Source: Vibrio salinus (GTDB lineage: Bacteria; Pseudomonadota; Gammaproteobacteria; Enterobacterales; Vibrionaceae). From it: DNA of 64,000 nucleotides. The position numbers and the translations under genes were made by a program. Position 1 is the stretch's first letter. Every line of letters starts with the position of its first letter. The notes under the pieces were generated by a model. It worked only from the letters and a program-made list of their open reading frames with translations. It did no database searches and was not told the origin of the DNA. Shown here piece by piece: positions 34,954-44,312 of the stretch. The stretch lies in contig NZ_JAJSDZ010000010.1 of the NCBI RefSeq assembly GCF_021272385.1, positions 372,001 through 436,000 on the forward strand, written 5' to 3'.

Positions 34954-36822
34954 ATGGTTTCAGTTGTGAAAAAAGTACAACCCACTTTTACCGTTAAACT
35001 GGTTTTAATTGTTGTTGCTATGATTTTGGGTGTTATGGTTTTGGCACTTTTTACCTGGAAAGGTCTGGATAATGTGCAAAAATCCTCTCATTTTGTATTT
35101 AAAGTCGGAGAAGGAAAAGATCAGATCCGGCAGCTTCAGTTACGAATGATTTTGCTGGAAACGGAGGGTGACCAGAAACTTGCTGAAGTTGAACAGCAGG
35201 AGAGTATAAAATTACAGCAACTGGCCAAGTTTATTGAAGATGCTAAAGCGCGGTCATATCTGAATGATATTCAGGTTGAATTGAAGAAGTATAGTCGGCA
35301 ACTTCAGCTAACACATCAGGTGGAAAAACAACTGGGAGACGATAAAAGCGGATTGATTAGTGAACTGGATAAAATCGGATCTAAGTTGGAAGAAAGTCTT
35401 ACCGGTAAACGCAGTGCTTTGAGACAATTTACTAAAATGAGGCAGATGGAAAAAGAATTCCTGTTGTCCCCCGAGAAAGCGCTTGTTGCCAGATTGGATT
35501 CGCAATATAAACAATTAGAAAGAGCAGCAAAACGGGGACGGGTTTATGTTCCGAATAAGGCTGTTTTTCAACAATTTAAACAGCAGCTTGATTCGATGAA
35601 AATACTGGCAATTTCCTATCATACTGAATCCGGGAAACTAAAAAAAATACAGGAGATATTCGGAACATTAGTCATCGATACCCTGAAGTATATGGAACAC
35701 GATCTTCAGGTTGTTGCTCAGAAAAATTCGGTAAATTCCGTTAAGAGTGCAGAGCTGAGTATTCTTATCGGTACCCCTGTTCTGGCCCTAACTTTAATGG
35801 CAATGCTGTCATGGATTGGTATCGGAGTCAGGCGGAATCTGGGTCAGGTGGTTAAACTAATGAAGTCCATAGCCAGTGGTGACTTAACACCACGGTTGCA
35901 TCCTAACATGGACAGAAATGACGAGTTTGACCAGCTTGCTGATATGGCAAATCAAATGGCAGCGGATCTACAGGAAATCATACGGCGGGTTGTGCATACG
36001 GGTCACCGTCTGACGGAAATGTCTGAACAGCTTGATAAATCAATCTGTACGATTGCTGAAGCGAATACTGAGGTTTCAGAGCAAAGTTCGACGCTTGCAT
36101 CATCAACGGAAGAGATCAGTGTAACTACTGATGAAGTGGCGAATACCAGTGAAAATCTGTCGGCGTTATCAAAAGATGTTCATACCATTGCAAATAATAA
36201 CGAACAGATGATTACTGATGTTGTCAGCGCCTTGGGAAATGCAACATCTCTGGTCGGGGAAGCTAACAATAGTTTGGAAGATCTGGCTGAAAAATCGAAA
36301 AGTATTGATCAGGTTGTTGAGTTGATTAATGGCATTACTGAACAGACCAACTTATTGGCACTTAATGCGGCTATTGAAGCCGCAAGAGCAGGAGATGCCG
36401 GACGTGGCTTTGCTGTTGTCGCTGATGAAGTTCGCGGACTGGCAACACACACTGTGAAAGCGACTTCTCAAATTACTGAAATTGTTGAGTTGATTCAGGT
36501 TCAGGTCGATGAGGTCTCCGAAACGACAATGCGTAGCTCGAAAGGCGTTGATAAAGCCAGCGAACTGGGTGAAGAAGTTCATCAGTCAATACAGACTATT
36601 GAAGAGCGGAGCGATGAAGTCTCTGAAGCCGTACAACAACTGGTTGTAGCAATTACTGAAATTGCTAAAACAAGCCGCGATATGGCAACGAGGATGGATT
36701 CGATTGCTAAAAATGTGGATTCCAATAGACAGGCCACACAACAGATATTAGGTGTCGTTGAAACGATTAATTCGGATGCCCATGAATTAGATAGACTGAC
36801 ACAACGTTTTACTTATGAGTAG
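34954..36822 (+). CDS. Methyl-accepting chemotaxis protein with helical (HBM-like) sensor
   Basis: 622 residues: N-terminal membrane helix ([20 protein letters not shown]), a ~230-residue all-helical periplasmic domain, second helix ([20 protein letters not shown]), HAMP ([19 protein letters not shown]) and the signalling domain ([20 protein letters not shown] then ADEVRGLA). The sensor segment [14 protein letters not shown] resembles the conserved helix of the HBM domain, which in other receptors binds organic acids or amines. AGGTGAT precedes the ATG. A sugar-type periplasmic binding protein lies 111 bases downstream on the same strand, so indirect sensing through that protein is possible. 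Confidence 0.92.
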   Translation: MVSVVKKVQPTFTVKLVLIVVAMILGVMVLALFTWKGLDNVQKSSHFVFKVGEGKDQIRQLQLRMILLETEGDQKLAEVEQQESIKLQQLAKFIEDAKARSYLNDIQVELKKYSRQLQLTHQVEKQLGDDKSGLISELDKIGSKLEESLTGKRSALRQFTKMRQMEKEFLLSPEKALVARLDSQYKQLERAAKRGRVYVPNKAVFQQFKQQLDSMKILAISYHTESGKLKKIQEIFGTLVIDTLKYMEHDLQVVAQKNSVNSVKSAELSILIGTPVLALTLMAMLSWIGIGVRRNLGQVVKLMKSIASGDLTPRLHPNMDRNDEFDQLADMANQMAADLQEIIRRVVHTGHRLTEMSEQLDKSICTIAEANTEVSEQSSTLASSTEEISVTTDEVANTSENLSALSKDVHTIANNNEQMITDVVSALGNATSLVGEANNSLEDLAEKSKSIDQVVELINGITEQTNLLALNAAIEAARAGDAGRGFAVVADEVRGLATHTVKATSQITEIVELIQVQVDEVSETTMRSSKGVDKASELGEEVHQSIQTIEERSDEVSEAVQQLVVAITEIAKTSRDMATRMDSIAKNVDSNRQATQQILGVVETINSDAHELDRLTQRFTYE

Positions 36823-36933
36823 TTGGATAATCCATACTTCATGGACTATAAATTGTTTGTTATTTATTTCAATTAAAAGTGCAATTAATTGCTTATTAAC
36901 TGATACAAGCCACGATTTTAAGGAAACAATATT

Positions 36934-37869
36934 ATGCGTGTGATAGAAAAATTAGCGAAATCGATAGTTGCTGTATTTCTTACCTTACTCGTTGGCATGG
37001 GCATAGCCCAGGCTCAGGAACGATACATTTACGTAACTCATGGACAAAGTGGAGACGCGTTCTGGGATGTCGTAAAAAATGGAGCTCAGACTGCCGCTGG
37101 TGAACTTGGTGTAATATTGGATTACCGTTCACCTGCACAATTCAGTGGCGCAGAAATGGCGAAGATGATCAATGAAGCTGTTGCCAGTAAACCCGATGGG
37201 TTGGTGGTTTCTATCCCTGATGCTGATGCGCTTTCAGATGCAATTAAAAATGCTGTAGAAAAAGGTATTCCTGTCATTTCAATTAATTCCGGAGAAGATT
37301 TCTCCAGTGAATTCGGTGCTATTATGCATATTGGACAGAGCGAGTATGCTGCGGCGGAAAAAGCAGGTATCTTTATGGGAAAACATGGTGTCACGAACGG
37401 TTTATGTGTCAATCATGAACCCGATAATGTGGGGCTTCTGGCGCGTTGTGATGGTTTTATCGAAGGCCTTGGAGGTAGTGGGGATGTTTTAGACGTCTCA
37501 TCGAATCCTCAGCAGATAGAAACCGCCGTTGAAAATTATCTCAAAGAACATCCTGAGGTTAATGGCATACTGACGTTATCAACATTAAGTGCTGAGCCTT
37601 CGTTAAAAGCAATTGCAGCAAGTGGAAGCAGTGTAAAACTGGGTACGTTCGATTTATCAACTGATGTCCTGCAGAATGTGTCTAAAGGAAGGATTATGTT
37701 TGCACTTGACCAACAGCAATATCTTCAGGGATACATGCCCTTGGTTGTTCTTCATAACTATAATCGTGCGGCGTTATTACCTTCTGAAAATATTCAGACA
37801 GGACCGAATATGATTACGCAAGACAAAGCTCAGGCGGTTATCGGCTATACTCAGGAAAAAATGCGCTAG
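36934..37869 (+). CDS. Periplasmic sugar-type substrate-binding protein without transporter
   Basis: 311 residues with a signal peptide (AVFLTLLVGMGIAQA-QE cleavage). The mature part is a Peripla_BP_4-like protein related to ribose and galactose binding proteins: YIYVTHGQSGDAFWDVVKNG, KPDGLVVSIPDADALSDAI, GIPVISINSG, DGFIEGLGGSG, VNGILTLSTLSAEPSLKAIA and KLGTFDLSTDVLQNV. AAGGAAAC precedes the ATG. No ABC permease or ATPase is adjacent; upstream is a chemoreceptor and downstream a terminator. It may serve chemotaxis or a sensor rather than uptake, or use a distant transporter. Confidence 0.87.
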   Translation: MRVIEKLAKSIVAVFLTLLVGMGIAQAQERYIYVTHGQSGDAFWDVVKNGAQTAAGELGVILDYRSPAQFSGAEMAKMINEAVASKPDGLVVSIPDADALSDAIKNAVEKGIPVISINSGEDFSSEFGAIMHIGQSEYAAAEKAGIFMGKHGVTNGLCVNHEPDNVGLLARCDGFIEGLGGSGDVLDVSSNPQQIETAVENYLKEHPEVNGILTLSTLSAEPSLKAIAASGSSVKLGTFDLSTDVLQNVSKGRIMFALDQQQYLQGYMPLVVLHNYNRAALLPSENIQTGPNMITQDKAQAVIGYTQEKMR

Positions 37870-37917
37870 AAAGACGGTTAGCCTGAAATCCTGTATATAA
37901 CAAATGATGTTTAAAAG

Positions 37918-37944
37918 CCATTCGTAAACGAATGGTTTTTTTTT
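37918..37944 (+). terminator. Rho-independent terminator after the binding-protein gene
   Basis: CCATTCG (37918-37924), loop TAAA, CGAATGG (37929-37935), then nine Ts. A textbook intrinsic terminator. Confidence 0.9.
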
Positions 37945-38114
37945 AAACGACAAAATAAACATCAAATGCTACCCGAGGAAGGATTCAACTGGTCAATCTG
38001 TTATTCAGTAATAAACTCTGCTTCGGAGTATTGAAAATATGGCGAAAATAGTAAGAAAGACATCATGTTTCCGTATTTTCTGATACAAGGAATGAAGATT
38101 AATTGGAGAGATCA

Positions 38115-38168
38115 ATGGGTTATTATGATATCGTCATATACGACTTATTGATTAACCATTTATTATGA
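38115..38168 (+). CDS. Possible 17-residue leader peptide before aphA
   Basis: An ATG at 38115 with TTGGAGAG just upstream opens a 17-codon frame (MGYYDIVIYDLLINHLL). It ends at a TGA (38166-38168) that overlaps the GAGGA ribosome site of aphA. Good initiation signals and the overlap suggest a translated leader coupled to aphA, but chance cannot be excluded at this length. Confidence 0.35.
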   Translation: MGYYDIVIYDLLINHLL

Positions 38169-38178
38169 GGAATTACCT

Positions 38179-38895
38179 GTGCTTTCTTTTTCTCGATTTC
38201 TTCTTTGCACAACAGCAGTATTAGCCTGTGCGACACAAACGGTTTTTGCAGACCCTAAAACGCCGGGTACTCATGCCGGGCTCAGCAGCACCGATATGAT
38301 TCAGGCCAGCCAGAGTGCAACGCTAAACTGGGTTACTGTTGATCAATTGACTCAGGAACTAAAAAATAAGCCACCAATGGCAGTGGGTTTCGATATTGAT
38401 GATACGGTATTGTTCAGCTCCCCGGGATTTTATCATGGGCAGCAGGTGTTCTCGCCAAAAGGATACAGCTATCTTTCAAACCAGAAATTTTGGGATAAAA
38501 TGAACTGTGAGTGGGATGAGTTCAGTATGCCAAAAGACATTGCGAAAAAACTGATTGCTATGCATCAGCAACATGGCGATGATATCTATTTTATTACAGG
38601 CAGAACCGGATCGTCCTGTGAGATCACCACGAAGTACCTGAAAGATGCTTTTCATATCAAAAATATGCATCCGGTCATCTTTGCGGGGGCAAGCCGGACG
38701 GTTTACACCAAAACAGCACCAATCAAAAAACACAATATCAAAATCTATTACGGGGATTCTGATGGCGATATCATTTCGGCTCAAAAGGCCGGGGCTGAAG
38801 GGATTCGTGTGATACGGGCAGCGAACTCAAGTTATAAGCCAGCACCTAAAAATGGTATTTACGGAGAAAGGGTGATGGCCAATTCTCAGTACTAA
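38179..38895 (+). CDS. aphA: Class B acid phosphatase AphA
   Basis: 238 residues from a GTG at 38179 with GAGGA 7 bases upstream. The signal peptide is LLCTTAVLACATQTVFA-DP. The mature enzyme has the DDDD-superfamily motifs: nucleophile block VGFDIDDTVLFSSPGF, FITGRTG, KTAPIKKHNIKIYYGDSDGD and a C-terminal GIRVIRAANSSYKP. Similarity to enterobacterial AphA is strong, including FWDKMNCEWDEFSMPK. It removes phosphate from nucleotides and other esters in the periplasm and forms a magnesium-dependent homotetramer. It has its own terminator and is probably a single-gene unit. Confidence 0.94.
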   Translation: MLSFSRFLLCTTAVLACATQTVFADPKTPGTHAGLSSTDMIQASQSATLNWVTVDQLTQELKNKPPMAVGFDIDDTVLFSSPGFYHGQQVFSPKGYSYLSNQKFWDKMNCEWDEFSMPKDIAKKLIAMHQQHGDDIYFITGRTGSSCEITTKYLKDAFHIKNMHPVIFAGASRTVYTKTAPIKKHNIKIYYGDSDGDIISAQKAGAEGIRVIRAANSSYKPAPKNGIYGERVMANSQY

Positions 38896-38916
38896 GCGTT
38901 TTGTTATTTAAATAGA

Positions 38917-38950
38917 CAGCCTCTTTCGTTGGCCCGGAAGAGGCTGTTTT
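38917..38950 (+). terminator. Terminator after aphA
   Basis: CAGCCTCTT (38917-38925) and AAGAGGCTG (38938-38946) form a 9-base stem followed by TTTT. Confidence 0.8.
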
Positions 38951-39008
38951 CAGTTATGCATCTGGTCAGTATTTTATTTTATTGATTGAACATATTGAGA
39001 TTAAATAG

Positions 39009-39908
39009 CTATTTTTTGTGGGTTACGTAGTTTACGGGGGTGGTGATTTCATCTGAGATGGATTCTCCCCGGAGTACTTTGTTGATAGCATAAATACTTT
39101 GATATCCCATCTGATAAGGTGACTGAGTAATATAACCTGTTAGCGCCCCTTTTTTTAAGCCATCTACAATGAATGGGGCCTTATCAAAACCAAGATGAAC
39201 GACATTTTTATGTTTCTCTGATGATCTTAACGCAATCATTGTTCCTATTGTTGTTGTATCATTAGGCGTGAAAATTCCATCGATATTCTCTGCTTTATGG
39301 AGAGCCGATGTTGCGTTTCTTTTGGCACTTCCAACAATGGTTCCGATGTAAGGACTTGCTACAATTGTCAGACCTATTCTCTGTGCTTCTTCTATAAATC
39401 CGGACTCTCTGGCATCCGTTGATACGACGCCTTTTTGTAACCGGAAAAGAACAACGTTGCCTTTTTTGCCTAATACATCGGATAATTTCTGCGCTGCCAG
39501 CTTTCCGGCGGAATAATTATCGGTTTTGATTACCGCAGCTCTTTCTCCACCGGTATCTCTGTCAATATAGATGGCAGGAATCCCCTGCTTTTTCAGTCTG
39601 GAAACATAACGATTAACGTTTGAGTTCGATGGCGCAATAACGATGCCTTCACAGTGATATGCGCTGAGAAAGTTTTGAGCGATTTTAATCTGGGTTGAGT
39701 CATCATTGTCATTAACTGTTCCCCGGGCATAAATCATATAGCCAAGCTCATCTCCAGCTTTTACTGCACCATCGACTATTTCTGACCAAAACGCCCTTGA
39801 GGTACTTCCAGACAGAACCAATATCACACATCTTTCTGCTCTGACCGGTACGGAAGTAAAAAGTAAAGTCAGCAGGCTTAGTATGATTACTGTCTTACTT
39901 ATGGGCAT
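39009..39908 (-). CDS. Second lone periplasmic sugar-type binding protein
   Basis: 299 residues with signal peptide TVIILSLLTLLFTSVPVRA-ER. The mature protein has the sugar-binding fold of the ribose/galactose group (SGSTSRAFWSEIVDGAVKAG, CEGIVIAPSNSNV, GIPAIYIDRDTGG, VIKTDNYSAGKLAAQKL, DGIFTPNDTTTIGTMIAL, GFDKAPFIVDGLKKG, GYITQSPYQMGYQSI). AAGG lies 7 bases before the ATG. No ABC permease or ATPase, histidine kinase or receptor is adjacent on its strand. With the similar protein at 36934-37869 it makes two orphan binding proteins within 3 kb. They are diverged and not a recent duplication. Confidence 0.85.
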   Translation of the reverse strand: MPISKTVIILSLLTLLFTSVPVRAERCVILVLSGSTSRAFWSEIVDGAVKAGDELGYMIYARGTVNDNDDSTQIKIAQNFLSAYHCEGIVIAPSNSNVNRYVSRLKKQGIPAIYIDRDTGGERAAVIKTDNYSAGKLAAQKLSDVLGKKGNVVLFRLQKGVVSTDARESGFIEEAQRIGLTIVASPYIGTIVGSAKRNATSALHKAENIDGIFTPNDTTTIGTMIALRSSEKHKNVVHLGFDKAPFIVDGLKKGALTGYITQSPYQMGYQSIYAINKVLRGESISDEITTPVNYVTHKK

Positions 39909-40161
39909 AGAAACGCCTTGATTTTATAGGTCATTTAATGAGTATATACCATGAGTTAGGTTTTATGAGAGCGAATGCATTTTTATGTTCTGGTTTATAT
40001 CGGTGACAACTCTGAGTGAAATGAATGGCGCTATGACACTGAAAATTATTTTCGACTTTTGGGAATTTGGGAAATTGTTCAGTTTACGAATGTTGTCAAT
40101 GATGGCAGACCGATGTGATTGATGGGATGTGTTTTCTTTATTTGCATTATGTAAATATAAA

Positions 40162-40176
40162 TGATAATAATTTGCA
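40162..40176. promoter_or_regulatory. Fur-box-like sequence before the superoxide dismutase gene
   Basis: TGATAATAATTTGCA matches 12 of 14 defined positions of the 7-1-7 Fur consensus (TGATAATnATTATCA), 33 bases before the start codon. Iron-repressed expression is usual for Mn-type enzymes. Confidence 0.5.
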
Positions 40177-40208
40177 TTATAATTTATAACAACAGTAAGG
40201 AGAACGTT

Positions 40209-40820
40209 ATGTCACACCAATTCCCTGAGTTACCTTATGCCTATGATGCATTGGAACCTTATATTGATGCCAAAACGATGGAAGTACATTACGCTAAGCA
40301 TCACAAGACATACTATGATAAATTCTGTGCAGCGATCGCCGGAAGTGATCTTGAAAATCAGACTATGGAAGATATTTTTTCGAAAATTTCAACGTTGACA
40401 CCGGCTATTAGAAATAATGGTGGGGGCTATTATAACCATATGCTTTATTGGAATTGCATGTCGAAAAATGCGTTGTCAGAACCGGAACCGAAAGGGCCAC
40501 TTTCTGAGGCAATCGTTAAGACGTTTGGTGGTATTGAAGCATTCAAAGAAGAATTTTCTCAGGCTGCTATTAATACCTTTGGTTCTGGATTTGTCTGGTT
40601 GGTGGTTAAGGATGGCGAGCTGTTCATTACTTCAACCAGCAATCAGGATAATCCTCTTATGGATATTGCGTCAGTTCAGGGGCAGCCTGTGTTGGCTCTG
40701 GATGTATGGGAACATGCATATTATCTGAATTATCAAAATCGCCGGCCCGATTATATTCAGGCATGGTGGAATGTGGTGGATTGGAAAACCGTGGAGGAAA
40801 ATTATCATTCTGTCTTGTGA
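40209..40820 (+). CDS. sodA: Superoxide dismutase, Mn type
   Basis: 203 residues from the ATG at 40209, with TAAGGAG upstream. Metal ligands are H27, H77, D165 and H169 (DVWEHAYY). Features separating Mn from Fe enzymes favour Mn: glycine in GGGYYNH where Fe enzymes have AAQxxNH, the late glutamine in TSNQDNPLM (Q146), and NRRPDYIQAWWNVVDW near the end, close to E. coli SodA. It detoxifies superoxide in the cytoplasm. The Fur-box-like sequence upstream agrees. A cambialistic enzyme cannot be excluded. It is a single gene with its own terminator. Confidence 0.88.
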   Translation: MSHQFPELPYAYDALEPYIDAKTMEVHYAKHHKTYYDKFCAAIAGSDLENQTMEDIFSKISTLTPAIRNNGGGYYNHMLYWNCMSKNALSEPEPKGPLSEAIVKTFGGIEAFKEEFSQAAINTFGSGFVWLVVKDGELFITSTSNQDNPLMDIASVQGQPVLALDVWEHAYYLNYQNRRPDYIQAWWNVVDWKTVEENYHSVL

Positions 40821-40839
40821 ATTGGTTGGTAAATGAAAA

Positions 40840-40865
40840 GCCAGTAATTTTTTTACTGGCCTTTT
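40840..40865. terminator. Bidirectional terminator between sodA and the flavin reductase
   Basis: GCCAGTAA (40840-40847) and TTACTGGC (40853-40860), with A-rich sequence before and CTTTT after, serve both convergent genes. Confidence 0.8.
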
Positions 40866-40880
40866 CGGGATCAGTATTGC

Positions 40881-42830
40881 CTAAATATCCAACGCCGCAT
40901 GGTGGCCCTGATAGACGGCCGTAGTAATAGTGGACACTTTTACGCAGTCACCGATTTGGTGAACGATTGGTGCGCAATCCCACAGTTCGTCAACCAGTGT
41001 TCTGCGTGAACGCTGACCAAGCGCACATAGAACGCTGGTGCCATCAAGTGTAATTGTGTCACCATTCTGTGTTTCGCATATCACGCCATTGTCGCTTATT
41101 TCCATTGCTTTATGGTTTTTATAGACTTCAATACCACAGTTCTCTATTTCACCAAGTAGGATTGGGCGGTGACGGATATTGGCATCCGGGGACAGCTCCG
41201 AATTCATTTCGACCAGTTTGACGTTTTTACCTTCACGGGCAAAATGAATGGCAGCTTCGCACCCGGCAAGTCCGCCGCCAAGGACAATAACGTCATTGGT
41301 AATGGTATCAGTGTGATGATGATAGTCATTAATGGTGACAACGTTAGCCCCATTGATACCTTTGATTGGTGGGACAAACGCTTCGGAACCGGTTGCGATA
41401 ACCATAACATCGGCATCAACGGTTTCTGCATAAGCTTTATCTACCCTGGTATTCAAACGGATATCAACGCCTTCGTCTTCACATAATTTACCCAGTGTGA
41501 CACCAAGCTGATACATTTCATATTTGAATGGGATAGCTTGTTCACCAATTAAGATTCCGCCGAGTTCATCACCCATTTCACAAAGGATAACATTGTGACC
41601 TCGTTTGGCCGCCGTCAGCGCTGCCTGCAATCCACCTGGGCCACCACCAACCACCAAAACTTTCTTCTTAATCCGGGCTGGAAGAATTTCCAGTCCGTCT
41701 ATCTCCCGGCCAATCATCGGGTTGACTGCGCACCGCCGGGTTCCTGTTTCTGCCCGTTCTGCCATGCAGACAAAACAACGTAGGCAACGAACAATCCGGT
41801 CATCCTGATTGGTAATTACCTTAATTGGTAACTGAGGATCGGCAAGTAATGCCCGGGCCATTTCAACAATATCCGCTTTTCCGGAAGCGATGATGTCTTC
41901 CATTTGAGCCGGATCGTTAAGACCACCAATGGTGGCTACAGGAACACTAACATGCTTTTTAATAGTTTCAGCCAGATAGACATTGCTGCCGTGTGGTAGG
42001 AACATGGATGGGTGAGTGACACCGAAGCCACGTTGGTAAGTACCTGCTGACACGTGAAGTAAGTCAATACGGCTTTCCAGAAGCTTCGCAATTTCTACTC
42101 CTTCATTCAGGTCGTAACCACCATCAAACAACTCAGAACCGCTCATCCTGAACTCAATAGGAAAACCCGGACCGACGGCTTTACGAACACTGTCCAGTAC
42201 TTCCTGAGCAAAACGAACCCGGTTTTCAAGAGAGCCACCGTATTTATCTGATCTCTTATTGAAATAGGGAGACAGAAACTGATTGACCAGCCAACCGTGT
42301 CCGCCGTGAACCATGACCATTTCAAAACCGGCTTTTTTAGCAAGAGCCGCTTTTTCACCGTAAGCTGCAACGATTTCGTCGATAAGTTCCTGAGTGAGTG
42401 CTTTAACTGCTCGGCCATCAGGGCGAGTACCATCACTGGGACCCCATTGATTCAGACCGGCTTTTTTGTCTTTATCGACCAGATAAGTACCGGCGTACTG
42501 ACCGCTATGAGAGAGTTCTACACTGGCTATTGCACCGTGACGACGAATCGCATCCGCAGTGTAGGTGAAGCTTGCCAGTGAATCCGGAGTCTGAAGGTCC
42601 AGATGGTACATGTGAGACCCTTCAGTTTTAGGGTGGACAACCAGTTCACTGACGGTAACGGTTGCCGCTCCACCTTTCGCGCGGTTTTCGTAAAAAGCGG
42701 TTGATTTTGGACCTATGGTACAATCTTTTGTGATGTCAGTACCGCCCATTGGTGCGCCGAACATACGGTTTCGGAAATATACGTTACCAATTTTGATTGG
42801 CTTGCTTAAATTGGGATATTTTCTTTGCAT
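40881..42830 (-). CDS. Old-yellow-enzyme/FAD fusion with Fe-S cluster (2,4-dienoyl-CoA reductase-like)
   Basis: 649 residues. Residues 1-~340 form an FMN barrel (RNRMFGAPMGGTDIT, MVMVHGGHGWLVNQFLSPYF, NKRSDKYGGSLENRVRF). The iron-sulfur segment is CLRCFVCMAERAETGTRRCA, and VNP follows it. Then come two dinucleotide-binding regions (VLVVGGGPGGLQAALTAAKR, VIVLGGGLAGCEAAIHFARE). FadH, trimethylamine dehydrogenase and clostridial enoate/bile-acid reductases share this build, passing electrons from NAD(P)H through FAD and 4Fe-4S to FMN to reduce an activated double bond. It lies 18 bases after an OFA-family carrier and faces a PadR regulator, which points to an imported unsaturated acid, perhaps phenolic, rather than fatty-acid oxidation. 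The specific substrate is unknown. Confidence 0.88.
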   Translation of the reverse strand: MQRKYPNLSKPIKIGNVYFRNRMFGAPMGGTDITKDCTIGPKSTAFYENRAKGGAATVTVSELVVHPKTEGSHMYHLDLQTPDSLASFTYTADAIRRHGAIASVELSHSGQYAGTYLVDKDKKAGLNQWGPSDGTRPDGRAVKALTQELIDEIVAAYGEKAALAKKAGFEMVMVHGGHGWLVNQFLSPYFNKRSDKYGGSLENRVRFAQEVLDSVRKAVGPGFPIEFRMSGSELFDGGYDLNEGVEIAKLLESRIDLLHVSAGTYQRGFGVTHPSMFLPHGSNVYLAETIKKHVSVPVATIGGLNDPAQMEDIIASGKADIVEMARALLADPQLPIKVITNQDDRIVRCLRCFVCMAERAETGTRRCAVNPMIGREIDGLEILPARIKKKVLVVGGGPGGLQAALTAAKRGHNVILCEMGDELGGILIGEQAIPFKYEMYQLGVTLGKLCEDEGVDIRLNTRVDKAYAETVDADVMVIATGSEAFVPPIKGINGANVVTINDYHHHTDTITNDVIVLGGGLAGCEAAIHFAREGKNVKLVEMNSELSPDANIRHRPILLGEIENCGIEVYKNHKAMEISDNGVICETQNGDTITLDGTSVLCALGQRSRRTLVDELWDCAPIVHQIGDCVKVSTITTAVYQGHHAALDI

Positions 42831-42848
42831 TGCTATTGTCCTGAATTC

Positions 42849-44105
42849 TTAATTAGTTTCTGCAAGAGAGCTTGCATTAGATTTTTTTGTGATAATTCTG
42901 TAAACGTAAGTCAGTACTAAACCAACAATGCAGAAGCCGATACCGATTAAGAAAGCACCTTTATAGCTGTTGGTTGATGCGTGTACGTGATTCATGATGT
43001 TAGGTGCGGTGTAGCCAGCAACAGCGAAGCCGGCAAACATAATGCCGAAGTTAACACTGTTGTTTTTCGGACCGTATTGGTCTGCAGTCAGACCCGGGAA
43101 TACGCCCATAAATGCACCGAAGCAGATACCGATAATAGAAATACCGGTATAGAAAATAGAGACATCGCCAATGTTTGTGATATATAGCAGGTATAGTCCA
43201 ATAATGGATAAAGCACATGCAACGGCCAGTGTATTAACACGACCGATTTTGTCTGATAGCCAGCCGGCAATAATACGGCCCATTACATTAAACAGAGCAA
43301 GGGTTGATACTGCCGCTGTTGCTGCCGCTGTTGACATACCGACCATACTCTTTGCTAATGGTGACGCTAATACAATGCACATAAGTCCGGCAATAGCACC
43401 ACACATTAGAAGACAGATTAAAACGTAGAATGTTGGTGTGTTAAGCATTTCTTTCCAGTCTTTATCGGGAGACTGGTTTGTTGCATGCGATTTTCCGGGC
43501 GTCCAGCCGTCAGGTTTGAAGCCATCAGGGCATTTATGAATAAAAAATGAACTGCCACAGACAATAATAGTGAATGCGGCACCAATAATTTTAAATGCTG
43601 CGACAACGCCCATTTCTGCGGTAATGGCGGCTGCGATTGGTGCGACGATGACTGAACTGATTCCAAAAAGTGCTGTTGTCAAACCGCCGACAAGACCACG
43701 CTTATCCGGGAAGAATTTAATCGATGTACTGATGGTTGAACCGTAAACCATTCCCAGTCCAAGGCCTAAGACAAGACCATATGAAATGACTAAGTGATCG
43801 ATATGCGTTGCAAAACCCGACATAAACATACCACCGCCGAACATTAATCCGCCCACAAAAATCACGGTCTTAGGACCAAATGTATCGTTGATTTTTCCAC
43901 CGGTAATCATTGTGATGGGACCCACTGAGTTACCAACGATAAACACGATAGCAAGATCCCGCGCCGTTAAATGAATATTATTTAACATACCAAGATGTGC
44001 TGCCATCGGTGCGGCAAACACACTCCAGGCATACATGGATCCAAGACATAAATTAATAAAACAAGCTGCGATCAGTATCGACCACCTTTTTTTTGTATAG
44101 TCCAT
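42849..44105 (-). CDS. OFA-family (oxalate/formate antiporter-like) MFS transporter
   Basis: 418 residues, 12 membrane helices. Family marks are RWSILIAACFINLCLGSMYAWSVF-type opening, GNSVGPITMITGGKINDTFGP, LGLGLGMVYGSTISTSIKFFPDKRGL and FGIMFAGFAVAGYTAPNIM. OFA carriers exchange small carboxylates. AAGGGG lies before the ATG. It is the first gene of a unit with the Fe-S flavin reductase and is divergent from a PadR-family gene. It probably brings in the reductase's substrate or exchanges it for the reduced product. Confidence 0.9.
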   Translation of the reverse strand: MDYTKKRWSILIAACFINLCLGSMYAWSVFAAPMAAHLGMLNNIHLTARDLAIVFIVGNSVGPITMITGGKINDTFGPKTVIFVGGLMFGGGMFMSGFATHIDHLVISYGLVLGLGLGMVYGSTISTSIKFFPDKRGLVGGLTTALFGISSVIVAPIAAAITAEMGVVAAFKIIGAAFTIIVCGSSFFIHKCPDGFKPDGWTPGKSHATNQSPDKDWKEMLNTPTFYVLICLLMCGAIAGLMCIVLASPLAKSMVGMSTAAATAAVSTLALFNVMGRIIAGWLSDKIGRVNTLAVACALSIIGLYLLYITNIGDVSIFYTGISIIGICFGAFMGVFPGLTADQYGPKNNSVNFGIMFAGFAVAGYTAPNIMNHVHASTNSYKGAFLIGIGFCIVGLVLTYVYRIITKKSNASSLAETN

Positions 44106-44197
44106 TTTGTTACCCCTTGACCTGATTTGGGAAGTTTATGTGTCTGTTTGATGACATTTGTCTACCCTATGTTTTAAAGATTAATTATTAAAATATG

Positions 44198-44219
44198 AAC
44201 ATGTAAATATTGACATGTT
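44198..44219. promoter_or_regulatory. PadR-type operator
   Basis: AACATGT (44198-44204) and ACATGTT (44213-44219) form a perfect 7-base dyad containing ATGT-N8-ACAT, the described PadR recognition pattern. It lies between the divergent OFA carrier and PadR genes, about 95 bases from each start. Confidence 0.78.
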
Positions 44220-44312
44220 TGTTGAGACTGGATCATTGTCATAAATCATGTTTGTTGTTGGAAATTGGGCCTTTTGTTATGATTCGGACAACCGAATAGG
44301 TAAGGGATAAAA

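Noticed and set aside
36934..37869. LuxP-like autoinducer-2 receptor
   Set aside because: The fold group is similar, but no LuxQ-type kinase is adjacent and I see no LuxP-specific sequence features.
40209..40820. Iron superoxide dismutase SodB
   Set aside because: Diagnostic residues and the tail sequence match Mn-type SodA better, and the Fur-like box fits SodA.
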